A stretch of 64,000 nucleotides of DNA, taken from positions 186,001-250,000 of the forward strand of contig NZ_PDUD01000004.1 of the NCBI RefSeq assembly GCF_002646595.1, given 5' to 3'. A model generated the notes under the pieces. That model did no database searches. It was not told the origin of the DNA and was given only the letters and a program-made list of their open reading frames with translations. Of the stretch, positions 20,532 through 28,478 are shown piece by piece. A program made the translations under genes and the position numbers. How positions within the stretch are numbered: position 1 is the first letter of the stretch; every line of letters begins with the position of its first letter. This stretch comes from Flavilitoribacter nigricans DSM 23189 = NBRC 102662. GTDB taxonomy: Bacteria; Bacteroidota; Bacteroidia; Chitinophagales; Saprospiraceae.

Positions 20532-22400
20532 ATGAGCAAAATAACCGTTAGAAGTGGAAAAGGAGAGATCATTGTAAAAAAGAGCGCCCAACTGGTGGGG
20601 GTCAAGACGACGGAAAACGAAACGGACGTAAAAGATAAAAGCTTTGTAAAGGAAGAGGTCATTCCCAGTTTGGGTGGTTTCAATATCGTCACTCTGGAAC
20701 ACGAGAATAAAAGCGTGGATGAAAAGCTGGATGAAGTGCGGCAGCGGAATGATGTGGAGGTCGGCACCCACGTATATTACGCCGAAGGCAGCGACAAACC
20801 CATGGTGCCCACCGGTGAGATCTTTATCATTTTTGAAGATGGGGTAGGGGCCGAAGAGCAGCAGATCGTGTTGGAGGAATTTTCCCTTGATCTGGTGGAG
20901 CGCCGGGATGACACGACCATCGTAGTGGCCGTGACGGCCCAGTCTCCCAATCCGCTCAAGGTGGCTTCCGCCCTGCAGAAGATATCGCTGGTCAAACTCG
21001 CGGAACCGGATCTGGACATGCCGCTGGACGAATATTTCAGCGAACCCCGCGACGAACTGGTCCCCCACGAATGGCATCTGGAAAATAACGGCTTTGTGGT
21101 CGACGTCAATTTCCGGCTTCGGAAAGGCGCCGACGCCAAAGTGATCGATGCCTGGCGCCGACTGGGCAATACCGGATCCTCCAATGTAAGGGTAGCGGTC
21201 ATTGACAACGGTTTTGACCTGTCCCACCCGGATCTGCGGGATAAAGTGGTGAAACCCTACAATGTATGGGACCGCAACAACCGCGTTCCGCAGGGAAATC
21301 CGCAGTATACCCACGGCACGCCCTGTGCCAGTGTGGCGGTAGCTTCCTCTAATAACCGGGGGATTGTCGGTTCGGCGCCCAATGCTCGTTTTATGCCGAT
21401 TCACGGTACTTCGTTCAGTGTACGGGATACGGAAGAAATGTTTAACTACTGTATTAAGAACGGAGCGGACGTGATCAGTTGCAGTTGGGGAACCACCGAT
21501 TCCAATTTTACGCTCAGTCCGCTCAAGGAACAGGTGATCGCCAAAGCGGCCCGCGAAGGCCGCAATGGGAAAGGATGTGTCATCTGTTTTGCTGCCGGCA
21601 ACGAAGATCTGAATTACCTTAATTTTTACGCCATGCACCCGGACGTGATCGCGGTGGGTGCCAGTACCAGTCAGGATACCCACGCCAATTATTCCAACCG
21701 GGGCCGCGAACTGGATGTGGTAGCGCCCTCCAACGGCGACTGGCCGATCATTGCGGCCCGGGCTTCCTGGGATCAGGGTCTGAGCTGGGAAAGCGGCGAA
21801 TTTAAATTCTGGCGGGATGGGCGTTCCCGCGGCTCCCAGTACAAACATTTTGGGGGTACTTCCAGCTCCACGCCGCTGGTGGCCGGTATTTGCGCGCTGA
21901 TCCTGACGGCTAATCCGGATCTGACGGCTAAAGAAGTCAAGGAGATCCTGCAGAAAACGGCCGATAAGATCGGTAGCCCCGCCGAGTACGTCAACGGTCA
22001 CTCCGTGAAATACGGCTACGGCCGGGTCAATGCGGATAAGGCGGTGGCCGAAGCCCTGCGTCGGGCGGAAAAACCCGCACCGGTGATCGAAGTGGCCAAC
22101 AGTGTAACCGGCGGACAGGGACTTTTTCGTTTTGATGTGAAGCGGCAAAATCCATCCGGCTGGGGCGTACAGATCGGTGCCTTTTTCGATTACGGTAATG
22201 TACTGATCCAGACGGAGAAATTGCAGCGGGTATTCGGTCAGCCGGTCATCGTGAATATCAATGAACTGAACGGCAAAACTGTTTATAAAGTAGTGGTCGG
22301 TCACTTTTCCGATCGCAACGGGGTGAATAACCTGTTAAAAAGTATCCAAACGAACGGATATCCGGGAGCATTTCCACGAAATCTGGCAGATTTGGGGTAA
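20532..22400 (+). CDS. Subtilisin-family (S8) serine peptidase with C-terminal SPOR domain, no signal peptide
   Basis: The 622-residue protein has the complete catalytic triad: Asp225 (AVIDNGFD), His261 (THGTPCASV) and Ser444 (GTSSSTPLVAG), with the oxyanion Asn in CFAAGNED. An N-terminal region of about 190 residues (with a fervidolysin-like GEIFIIFEDGVGAEEQQ stretch) precedes the catalytic domain. The C-terminal 80 residues (GWGVQIGAFFDYGNV...YKVVVGHFSDRNGVNNLL) match the SPOR fold that binds denuded peptidoglycan glycans. There is no signal peptide and no membrane helix at the N terminus (MSKITVRSGKGEIIV). It may be released by a non-Sec route or act inside the cell. Confidence 0.9.
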   Translation: MSKITVRSGKGEIIVKKSAQLVGVKTTENETDVKDKSFVKEEVIPSLGGFNIVTLEHENKSVDEKLDEVRQRNDVEVGTHVYYAEGSDKPMVPTGEIFIIFEDGVGAEEQQIVLEEFSLDLVERRDDTTIVVAVTAQSPNPLKVASALQKISLVKLAEPDLDMPLDEYFSEPRDELVPHEWHLENNGFVVDVNFRLRKGADAKVIDAWRRLGNTGSSNVRVAVIDNGFDLSHPDLRDKVVKPYNVWDRNNRVPQGNPQYTHGTPCASVAVASSNNRGIVGSAPNARFMPIHGTSFSVRDTEEMFNYCIKNGADVISCSWGTTDSNFTLSPLKEQVIAKAAREGRNGKGCVICFAAGNEDLNYLNFYAMHPDVIAVGASTSQDTHANYSNRGRELDVVAPSNGDWPIIAARASWDQGLSWESGEFKFWRDGRSRGSQYKHFGGTSSSTPLVAGICALILTANPDLTAKEVKEILQKTADKIGSPAEYVNGHSVKYGYGRVNADKAVAEALRRAEKPAPVIEVANSVTGGQGLFRFDVKRQNPSGWGVQIGAFFDYGNVLIQTEKLQRVFGQPVIVNINELNGKTVYKVVVGHFSDRNGVNNLLKSIQTNGYPGAFPRNLADLG

Positions 22401-22441
22401 GTTTAAGGAGCTAATCCGGAGAACCCCAAACACGATCAATT

Positions 22442-22933
22442 ATGCAACTGCGAGAAAAAATCTTTAAATACCGGGCCGGTGAACGAGTAGGAGAGCTGTT
22501 AACGATGTGCGGTATCGTTATGCTGTCCGTTTTTGTGCTGGATACCGGTGCGCCCGGTGGCGTGAAAATAGTGCTTACCGTAATTTTTTCCTGCTTCCTG
22601 CTCTTCATGCTCCATTTTTCCTACATTCTCAACGATCACCTGCGGGTGAGTGACGAGCAGATCACTTTTCACCGCAGGATCGGGACTTCCCGGATCATTG
22701 CCTTCCCCGATGTACGCCGGATCGTGATCCGGGAAACCCCCAACGCTTTCGGCTCCACCCATTTTGCCCTGACCGTATTTGGTCCCGAAAATTACGTGCG
22801 GATCATTGCCTCCGACCTGGAACACTACGATGAACTGGTCGATCTGTTGGAACTGGAGGCTTCCATCTACGGTTTCAAAGTGATCTACCAGGGCATAAAT
22901 GGAGAGATCCTGGGGAATTCGTCTTCTTCCTGA
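22442..22933 (+). CDS. Two-helix membrane protein with PH-like C-terminal domain
   Basis: The 163-residue protein has two membrane helices (about 22-38 and 42-63), then a short cytoplasmic or periplasmic domain (70-155) whose strands (LRVSDEQITFHRR, SRIIAFPDVRRIVI, FALTVFGPENYVRI) fit the bacterial PH (bPH) fold, ending with a helix. It lies 41 bp after the subtilase gene and could be in its transcript. Function is unknown. The strand pattern supports the fold only weakly. Confidence 0.6.
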   Translation: MQLREKIFKYRAGERVGELLTMCGIVMLSVFVLDTGAPGGVKIVLTVIFSCFLLFMLHFSYILNDHLRVSDEQITFHRRIGTSRIIAFPDVRRIVIRETPNAFGSTHFALTVFGPENYVRIIASDLEHYDELVDLLELEASIYGFKVIYQGINGEILGNSSSS

Positions 22934-23020
22934 AACATCCCGGAAGGGAATCTAAACCTCGTCAGGGGCCCTAAATCCCTCGCTGTATTCCATCTTAAAA
23001 CAAATCCATACCGCTACCCA

Positions 23021-23611
23021 TTGGAAATAACCGAAATTCTGAACCAGATCTATGCGCTCCCCGCTGCTTCCTGCCGGAAACTCCAGGAAAAGATCACCGA
23101 AGCCAGCTTTCCAAAAGGAAAGATCCTGTTGCGAGCCAGACGGGTGGAGAAAACGGTTTATTTCATTCGGAAAGGCATCGTCCGGGCCTATGCTCACCAA
23201 AACGATCATGAGATCACGTTCTGGTTCGGCCAGGAAGGGGAAGCCGTCATTTCCATGAACAGTTACATCCAGAATAAAGCGGGCTACGAGGACATCGAGT
23301 TGCTGGAAAACTGCGATCTGTACTGCCTGCGATCCGAAGACCTGCACCGTCTCTACGCGGAAGACATCCATATCGCCAACTGGGGCCGCAAATTTGCCGA
23401 ACGGGAACTCCTCCGCACGGAAGCCCGCCTGATCTCCCGGCAGTTCAGTACCGCCTCGGAAAGGTATCAGGAATTACTCCGGGATCATCCGGATCTGCTG
23501 CAGCGGGTACAATTGGGGCACATCGCTTCTTATCTGGGGATCACCCAGGTGAGTCTCAGCCGCATCCGTTCGGCGCTACCATCTTCCCCCCACCAGGAAA
23601 TTACCGGCTAG
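23021..23611 (+). CDS. Crp/Fnr-family transcription regulator
   Basis: The 196-residue protein has a cyclic-nucleotide-binding-like beta barrel (about 28-110: FPKGKILLRARRVEKTVYFIRKGIVRAYA, then ITFWFGQEGEAV) and a C-terminal helix-turn-helix (about 165-185: LGHIASYLGITQVSLSRIRS). Residues for cAMP binding are not conserved, and there are no N-terminal Fe-S cysteines, as usual in Bacteroidota members, so the signal is unknown. Translation probably starts at TTG 23021 because no ATG precedes the conserved N terminus. It lies directly upstream of a Gdx-type exporter gene on the same strand, 122 bp away, and may control it. Confidence 0.9.
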   Translation: MEITEILNQIYALPAASCRKLQEKITEASFPKGKILLRARRVEKTVYFIRKGIVRAYAHQNDHEITFWFGQEGEAVISMNSYIQNKAGYEDIELLENCDLYCLRSEDLHRLYAEDIHIANWGRKFAERELLRTEARLISRQFSTASERYQELLRDHPDLLQRVQLGHIASYLGITQVSLSRIRSALPSSPHQEITG

Positions 23612-23733
23612 TTTCATTTTTTATCATTTGTAAAAAAAAATCGCTGCGTCCTTTCGGAACTTTGTGGTTCTACGGGCCCGGTTTTCTCCACGGGAGAAAT
23701 ACCGGCCAAAATCGTTTAACCACTACCACATCC

Positions 23734-24060
23734 ATGAACTGGATACTGTTAATTTTTGCCGGTCTTTTTGAAGTGTCTTTCGCCTTCTGTCTGGGCAAGG
23801 CCAAGGAGGTAGATGGTCACAGTATGTACTTGTGGTACGCCGGTTTTTTGCTTTCCCTGATCATGAGCATGTTGTTGCTGATCCGGGCCACCCAGGAATT
23901 GCCGATCGGGCTGGCCTACACCGTTTGGACCGGCATCGGGGCCGTTGGTACCGTTTTGCTGGGGATCTTCGTGTTTAAAGACCCGGCCAATTTCTGGAGG
24001 ATCTTCTTTACCGCCACCCTGATCGTTTCTCTAGTGGGGCTGAAAGCGGTATCTCATTAA
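23734..24060 (+). CDS. SMR-family exporter of the SugE/Gdx (guanidinium) type
   Basis: The 108-residue protein has four membrane helices and the essential membrane-embedded Glu at residue 13 (GLFEVSFAF). The helix-three motif AYTVWTGIGAVGTVLLGI is the one shared by Gdx (formerly SugE) guanidinium/proton antiporters rather than EmrE-type multidrug pumps. It works as an antiparallel dimer in the inner membrane. I chose the ATG at 23734; the frame is open upstream for 24 residues without membrane character. No guanidine riboswitch is recognisable in the 122 bp upstream; the neighbouring Crp/Fnr gene is the obvious candidate regulator. Confidence 0.88.
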   Translation: MNWILLIFAGLFEVSFAFCLGKAKEVDGHSMYLWYAGFLLSLIMSMLLLIRATQELPIGLAYTVWTGIGAVGTVLLGIFVFKDPANFWRIFFTATLIVSLVGLKAVSH

Positions 24061-24172
24061 TTTTTCTCCCCTAAGGATAGTATTGCAAGCAATGGAATGA
24101 TCAGATCATCATCTTCCTGCCTGTTCTCATCATCCATTACCGTAATCGAGACAAAATTCTCATCTGGCGCTA

Positions 24173-24203
24173 TTGCAACCTATTTAATAAATATTTATCT
24201 TTG
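24173..24203 (+). promoter_or_regulatory. Promoter of the MarR operon
   Basis: TTG at 24173-24175 and TATCTTTG at 24196-24203, spaced by 20 bp, match the Bacteroidota vegetative promoter exactly. The predicted transcript starts near 24209, about 23 nt before the MarR start codon. Confidence 0.75.
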
Positions 24204-24220
24204 TCACTAAGATAATTAGT
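24195..24220 (+). promoter_or_regulatory. Candidate MarR operator overlapping the -7 box
   Basis: TTATCTT (24195-24201) and AAGATAA (24209-24215) form a 7-bp inverted repeat around 7 bp, and ACTAA/TTAGT (24206-24210, 24216-24220) form another around 5 bp. AAGATAA occurs again at 24225-24231. The site covers the -7 box and the transcription start, as expected for autorepression. Confidence 0.55.
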
Positions 24221-24231
24221 AAATAAGATAA

Positions 24232-24696
24232 ATGGGAGATTCCGCACACTCCGATTCGACAGAACACTTTCGGGCGATCAGCCGGGCTTATTCAGATGCA
24301 TCCATACTCATGCACGAAGCTATCGCCCGTAAGGCGGGCCTAACGGGCACGGATCACAAATACCTGGGGCTGATCATCAATAAGGGCCCCTGCACCGCCG
24401 GCGAAATAGCCGGGATGACCGGACTGACCACCGGTGCCGTTACCGGCTTAATTGACCGACTGGAGAAAAAGAAACTGGTAAAGCGGCAGGCCGATAAACG
24501 AGACCGGAGAAAAGTGATGGTCGTACCGGATGTCCGGAAGACGATGGCTTTACTGGAACCCGTATTTGCCGATCTCCAGGAACAGACGGCAGCTCTGCTG
24601 GCGACTTTTTCCCGGGAAGAAATAGAGATTATTGAACGCTATTTTCTGGGCGCGACGGACATCATGCGCGCCGTAAGCGCGAACTTAAATACTTAG
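24232..24696 (+). CDS. MarR-family transcription regulator
   Basis: The 154-residue protein is a typical winged-helix MarR member: DNA-recognition region PCTAGEIAGMTGLTTGAVTGLIDRL (about 52-78), wing KRQADKRDRRKVMV (84-98), and helices at both ends for dimerisation. It would bind palindromic DNA as a dimer and release it on binding a small ligand. The stop codon is 3 bp before the start of the following membrane-protein gene, so the two are cotranscribed and that protein is the likely target. Palindromes over its own promoter suggest autoregulation. Confidence 0.93.
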   Translation: MGDSAHSDSTEHFRAISRAYSDASILMHEAIARKAGLTGTDHKYLGLIINKGPCTAGEIAGMTGLTTGAVTGLIDRLEKKKLVKRQADKRDRRKVMVVPDVRKTMALLEPVFADLQEQTAALLATFSREEIEIIERYFLGATDIMRAVSANLNT

Positions 24697-24699
24697 ACC

Positions 24700-25209
24700 A
24701 TGGACCAATTGACGGCAAATTACCTCGGGCGGGCCGAGAGCTGGCTTCTGATCACTATACTTTTGTATTTTCTGATGAACGGCGCTCAGATCTTCGAAAC
24801 GGCCGTGGTGGTTCCCAAGTGGACCGCTCACCCTCCGGCTTCTCTCCAGTTTCTGGCGGACCGGCACGGTGCCAGCCTGAAAAATTTCTGGATCCTTCTC
24901 CATAGCGTCCACGAGATCACCTTCATTCTGGCCATTGTTTTCTGCTGGAAGCTTGGGGCTGTCCGGAACGGACTGCTCCTCTTATTTGCGCTGCACTTCG
25001 CCGTGCGGGTCTGGACGTTGGCTTACTTCGCGCCTAATATCATCGAATTTCAGGGTGTTGCCGAGGGGACGATCGGAGCTTCCGACCTGATCCGGCGGGC
25101 CAACACCTGGAAAATGCTTAATTACCTCCGGGTGGCCTTTTTCGTGGCCATTTCGCTGGGGCTGATCCCGCTTTATCTGAAATTGGTGGCACTTAAACCC
25201 GTATTCTGA
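24700..25209 (+). CDS. Four-helix membrane protein of unknown function, MarR-linked
   Basis: The 169-residue protein has about four membrane helices (roughly 17-35, 66-85, 88-110 and 140-162) with a short conserved-looking GAQIFETAVVVPKW segment between the first two. The overall pattern recalls DUF1772-type small membrane proteins, but I cannot confirm the family. It begins 3 bp after the MarR stop codon. Export, or response to the MarR ligand, would be inference. Confidence 0.75.
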   Translation: MDQLTANYLGRAESWLLITILLYFLMNGAQIFETAVVVPKWTAHPPASLQFLADRHGASLKNFWILLHSVHEITFILAIVFCWKLGAVRNGLLLLFALHFAVRVWTLAYFAPNIIEFQGVAEGTIGASDLIRRANTWKMLNYLRVAFFVAISLGLIPLYLKLVALKPVF

Positions 25210-25581
25210 TCCATAACTGGCGCTTAAATTATACTTCGGGACCAAAGCAATGTAGTATCGATAAAAAATATTATACGCCGGTAAAGCAGCTAAAATTCTG
25301 GATATTCTGATTAACTTTAATTCGTGATCCGCGATCATATCGCATCACATTTCCAGACAGTCTCTTCTCAAAATAATTTTCAACAGTTTCTAACCTGATC
25401 TAATAGGGCTTGGCAGTGACGCTATCGTCCGATCTGATCCGGCCGAAGCCACCCCCGTGCATCGGTTCTGGAGATCGGTATTACGGGCATTGTAGCACAA
25501 AAATTCTGCTCAAACCCGACCGGATCACCTGATTGAAATTACGCCATGTACTTAATAAACTCCACTTACAATCCATTAACT
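25210..25581. other. 372-bp intergenic region upstream of the multicopper oxidase gene
   Basis: The stretch is AT-rich on the left (25230-25340) and GC-rich on the right. I see no coding frame, hairpin or good promoter match. It may hold control sites for the oxidase gene. Confidence 0.5.
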
Positions 25582-27471
25582 ATGCAAAAAACACCTTTAC
25601 GAGTACCCGGATCTTTGATGGCCATTATGCTGCTGATCGCCGGCGGGATCATGGCCCAGCCCCATTTTATCAACCCTCTGCCGATCCCTCCTTTGCTCGA
25701 GGCCTCCGAAGGCACTATCGAACTGGAAATGCGGGAAACTTTTCACCGCTTCAATCCGGGGATGCCGGCGGATAGTCTGAACGGCAATGCCAATCAACCC
25801 AATGGGATCACTACTTTCAGCTACAACCAAAAAGGGAGTAATGCGATGTCTGTCTTAGGACCGACCCTGCGCTGGCGAACCGGTGACTCCATCCATATCC
25901 GGGTGACGAACCTGTTGCCCCAGCCCACGACGACCCACTGGCACGGAGCCGAGGTGCCGCCGGAATTTGACGGAGGCCCACACCAGGCCATTCCCCGGAA
26001 TACGACCTGGGATATCAAATTCGAAAATCTCGATTATGCTTCTACGCTCTGGTACCATCCGCATTACCACAACCGGACGGTACAGCAGGTCCAGATGGGC
26101 TTATCGGGTATGATCCTGGTCGAAAACCCGGAAGATCCCATTCGAAATGTCATGCCCCATACCTACGGCGTGGACGATATCCCCGTCATTATTGGTGATA
26201 TGGGCCTGAAAAGGGAGCCCGCTGCCGAAGGATTTACCTACCGGCTGGATACCCTCAAAGGGAAACGCCCGTTCAATCTGGTGAACGGGGTCAATAGTCC
26301 GTATATAGAAGTGCCCAATGCCCTCGTCCGGTTTCGCGTCCTCAACGGCTCGACCCGGAAAGGTATCGTTTTCGGTTTCTCCCCATCTTATAACGGTACG
26401 GATCTGATGGACTTTCAACTAATCGGTACGGACGGGGGCTATGTGCTGGAGCCGAATACCCAGCGGGCGCTCATGAACGGTCCCGGTTCGCGGGATCAGG
26501 TGGTGGTGGACCTCAGTGGTTTCGAGCCGGGAGATACAGTCTATCTGCGAAACCTGAAAGAACGGTTACCTCATTATGTTGTTGGTAGCCCCCAACAGGC
26601 GCCTCCTCCCGGCAGTGGGGGCCGGGATTCTACCTTCGGTAATGCTTTTTTGCAACTGCGCATTGTAGATGCCGCAAGTTTCCCGGACTATACGCCCATT
26701 ACCTCTTTTACTCCATTTATCACCGATTGGGAACCGGGCCTGCGCGATACGACCGACATTGCGCGATACCGCTACAAAAGACTGGTTTTTATCCCAGGCG
26801 TGAACGGGGGCGAAAATATGTTCAATATCGACAGTACGACCTACGATATGATGATGCTTAACGATACGGTCTGTGTGGATACCAAGGAGATCTGGACCAT
26901 CGACAATACCACCCACGTGGCGCATCCTTTTCACATTCACAAGATCCAGTTCCGCATCCTGGAGATCGATTCTCTGGGGACGAAGATCGACCTGGTGGAA
27001 AGAGGCCTCAACGGCCCGAAAGACGATGTGCTGGTGCTGCCCAATTGGAAACTACGCTTTATGGGGTCGTTTGATGATTATCCGCGGCCACCAATTCCGC
27101 AGAACGGCTACATGTACCACTGTCACATTCTTACCCATGAGGATAGTATTGGCGGGGGAATGATGCACCAGTTTGCCGTAGCCGACGCGGAAGCCTGCCT
27201 GCCGGTGGGAGTGGATGAAGTCATACTGAGTCCGGAAGAAATAACCCTCTATCCGAACCCCGCTTCGGGTGAACTATACCTGCGCACCCAATCAACGGAT
27301 CCGGGCACCCTTCGGATCACGGATATGCAGGGGCGAACCCTGAGGACCCAGGTGATCCCCGCTGTGTCGGGCGACGTACGGGTGCCGGTAGACGGCCTGC
27401 CACCGGGCATTTTCCTGGCGGTCTGGCAAACGCAAAAAGGGATAGCAACGAGAAAGATTTTGCTATATTAG
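25582..27471 (+). CDS. Secreted multicopper oxidase with type IX secretion C-terminal domain
   Basis: The ATG at 25582 gives a signal peptide (MQKTPLRVPGSLMAIMLLIA...MAQ); a start 12 codons upstream is possible. The 629-residue chain has three cupredoxin regions with the copper ligands THWHG and WYHPHYH in the first domain, and HPFHIHK and HCHILTH in the last. The type 1 copper Cys is residue 514. Between His519 and the next Met there are seven residues (EDSIGGG), three more than in CueO and CotA. The last 75 residues (ITLYPNPASGELYL...) form a type A sorting domain, so the enzyme should be exported and surface-attached or released. Substrate (phenols, metals or bilirubin-like) is not visible. 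Confidence 0.93.
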   Translation: MQKTPLRVPGSLMAIMLLIAGGIMAQPHFINPLPIPPLLEASEGTIELEMRETFHRFNPGMPADSLNGNANQPNGITTFSYNQKGSNAMSVLGPTLRWRTGDSIHIRVTNLLPQPTTTHWHGAEVPPEFDGGPHQAIPRNTTWDIKFENLDYASTLWYHPHYHNRTVQQVQMGLSGMILVENPEDPIRNVMPHTYGVDDIPVIIGDMGLKREPAAEGFTYRLDTLKGKRPFNLVNGVNSPYIEVPNALVRFRVLNGSTRKGIVFGFSPSYNGTDLMDFQLIGTDGGYVLEPNTQRALMNGPGSRDQVVVDLSGFEPGDTVYLRNLKERLPHYVVGSPQQAPPPGSGGRDSTFGNAFLQLRIVDAASFPDYTPITSFTPFITDWEPGLRDTTDIARYRYKRLVFIPGVNGGENMFNIDSTTYDMMMLNDTVCVDTKEIWTIDNTTHVAHPFHIHKIQFRILEIDSLGTKIDLVERGLNGPKDDVLVLPNWKLRFMGSFDDYPRPPIPQNGYMYHCHILTHEDSIGGGMMHQFAVADAEACLPVGVDEVILSPEEITLYPNPASGELYLRTQSTDPGTLRITDMQGRTLRTQVIPAVSGDVRVPVDGLPPGIFLAVWQTQKGIATRKILLY

Positions 27472-27487
27472 TGATTCCGCAACCGGG

Positions 27488-27527
27488 CAACCGTGGTTCT
27501 GCCGCTTGAGTGGCAGAACCACGGTTG
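27488..27527 (+). terminator. Strong intrinsic terminator after the multicopper oxidase gene
   Basis: CAACCGTGGTTCTGCC and GGCAGAACCACGGTTG pair perfectly over 16 bp around an 8-nt loop. It begins 16 bp after the stop codon. It overlaps the upstream extension of the next frame, which supports starting that gene at 27545. Confidence 0.88.
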
Positions 27528-27544
27528 TTAAATTTACTCCATTC

Positions 27545-28372
27545 ATGCGCATTTTATCATTTGCCTCCTGCTTACTTTTTGGTAGCTGCCTGCTGTTGTT
27601 AATGGCCTGCGGTAGCGAAGTGACGGATACCGATAAGGATGAAGCTGGTATTGAGCCTTCTGTCTCTATCCCGGATCCCGTTGATCCGGATACTACCGGT
27701 GCCGAACCGTTCATCACCAATGATGAGCTCTACGCCTGGGTAGACAATCTCAATATCCGGGACGCTCCCAAAACGGACGGAAAAGTAGTGACCAGGGTAG
27801 ATGACCGGGCAGTACTTCGGTTTACGGGTGAACGCTCCAACGGTACCGATGCTATTGTGTTGCGGGGTGTACTCTACCGGGCCCCCTGGCTGAAAGTGAG
27901 CACCGCCGACGGGACCGAAGGCTGGGTATTTGGCGGCGCGGTCCGGCACGAAGGGGAAGTAAAAGGAAATCCACCGATCACGGACCAGTCGTTTAGCTTT
28001 CCGGTATTCGGCAGCTATGACCTCAGGGAGTGGGATAAAGTTTCCGAAAAGCAGGAAGGTGAAGAAGTAGATTACACCATCACCACCTACCGTAAAAACG
28101 GCCGGATCCTGGAAATTACCCGGGCCGAAATGGGCGAGTTCTATTACGGTTGGACCTACAAACTGATGGAGCAGGATAGCTCCATGATCAAAGAGCGTAA
28201 ATTCAGTTTTACAGCGCAGGATAAACCCTTTATTCTGGAGGAAAAGGTAATGGATTATTCCAGCGCTCCGCCAGTAGTTTACCAGCGTACCCAGTCGGTG
28301 GAAGAGCATTTTTACCGGCTGAACGATCGCCCGATGATGGTGAATGCACCCTGGCAGAAAGCACCGCTTTAA
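27545..28372 (+). CDS. SH3-domain lipoprotein
   Basis: The 275-residue protein starts with a lipoprotein signal (MRILSFASCLLFGSCLLLLMAC; Cys22 is the likely lipid site). After an acidic Asp/Thr/Pro linker comes a bacterial SH3 domain (about 60-130: YAWVDNLNIRDAPK ... PWLKVSTADGTEGWVFGGAV), a fold that often binds peptidoglycan or peptide stems. The remainder (140-275) is a beta-rich domain I do not recognise. It should sit in the outer membrane facing the periplasm. It is alone on its strand, with a terminator upstream. Confidence 0.8.
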   Translation: MRILSFASCLLFGSCLLLLMACGSEVTDTDKDEAGIEPSVSIPDPVDPDTTGAEPFITNDELYAWVDNLNIRDAPKTDGKVVTRVDDRAVLRFTGERSNGTDAIVLRGVLYRAPWLKVSTADGTEGWVFGGAVRHEGEVKGNPPITDQSFSFPVFGSYDLREWDKVSEKQEGEEVDYTITTYRKNGRILEITRAEMGEFYYGWTYKLMEQDSSMIKERKFSFTAQDKPFILEEKVMDYSSAPPVVYQRTQSVEEHFYRLNDRPMMVNAPWQKAPL

Positions 28373-28478
28373 ATGCGGTGGGCGTTAAAGTAAGGATCGC
28401 TGAAGCTGTCATCTGTAAAAGTCTAAAATGCCCTCAGTTGAAAGTACCGTTGCACATCTAAACCTTAAAGAACTCAGC

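Noticed and set aside
20448-22304. 618-codon minus-strand frame over the subtilase gene
   Set aside because: Full overlap with the S8 gene, which has all catalytic motifs; the antisense product has His/Arg/Phe-rich shadow composition.
23612-23733. Guanidine-type riboswitch before the SMR gene
   Set aside because: The leader lacks the conserved ACGR and GGG loops of the ykkC aptamers and is too short for the guanidine-I class.
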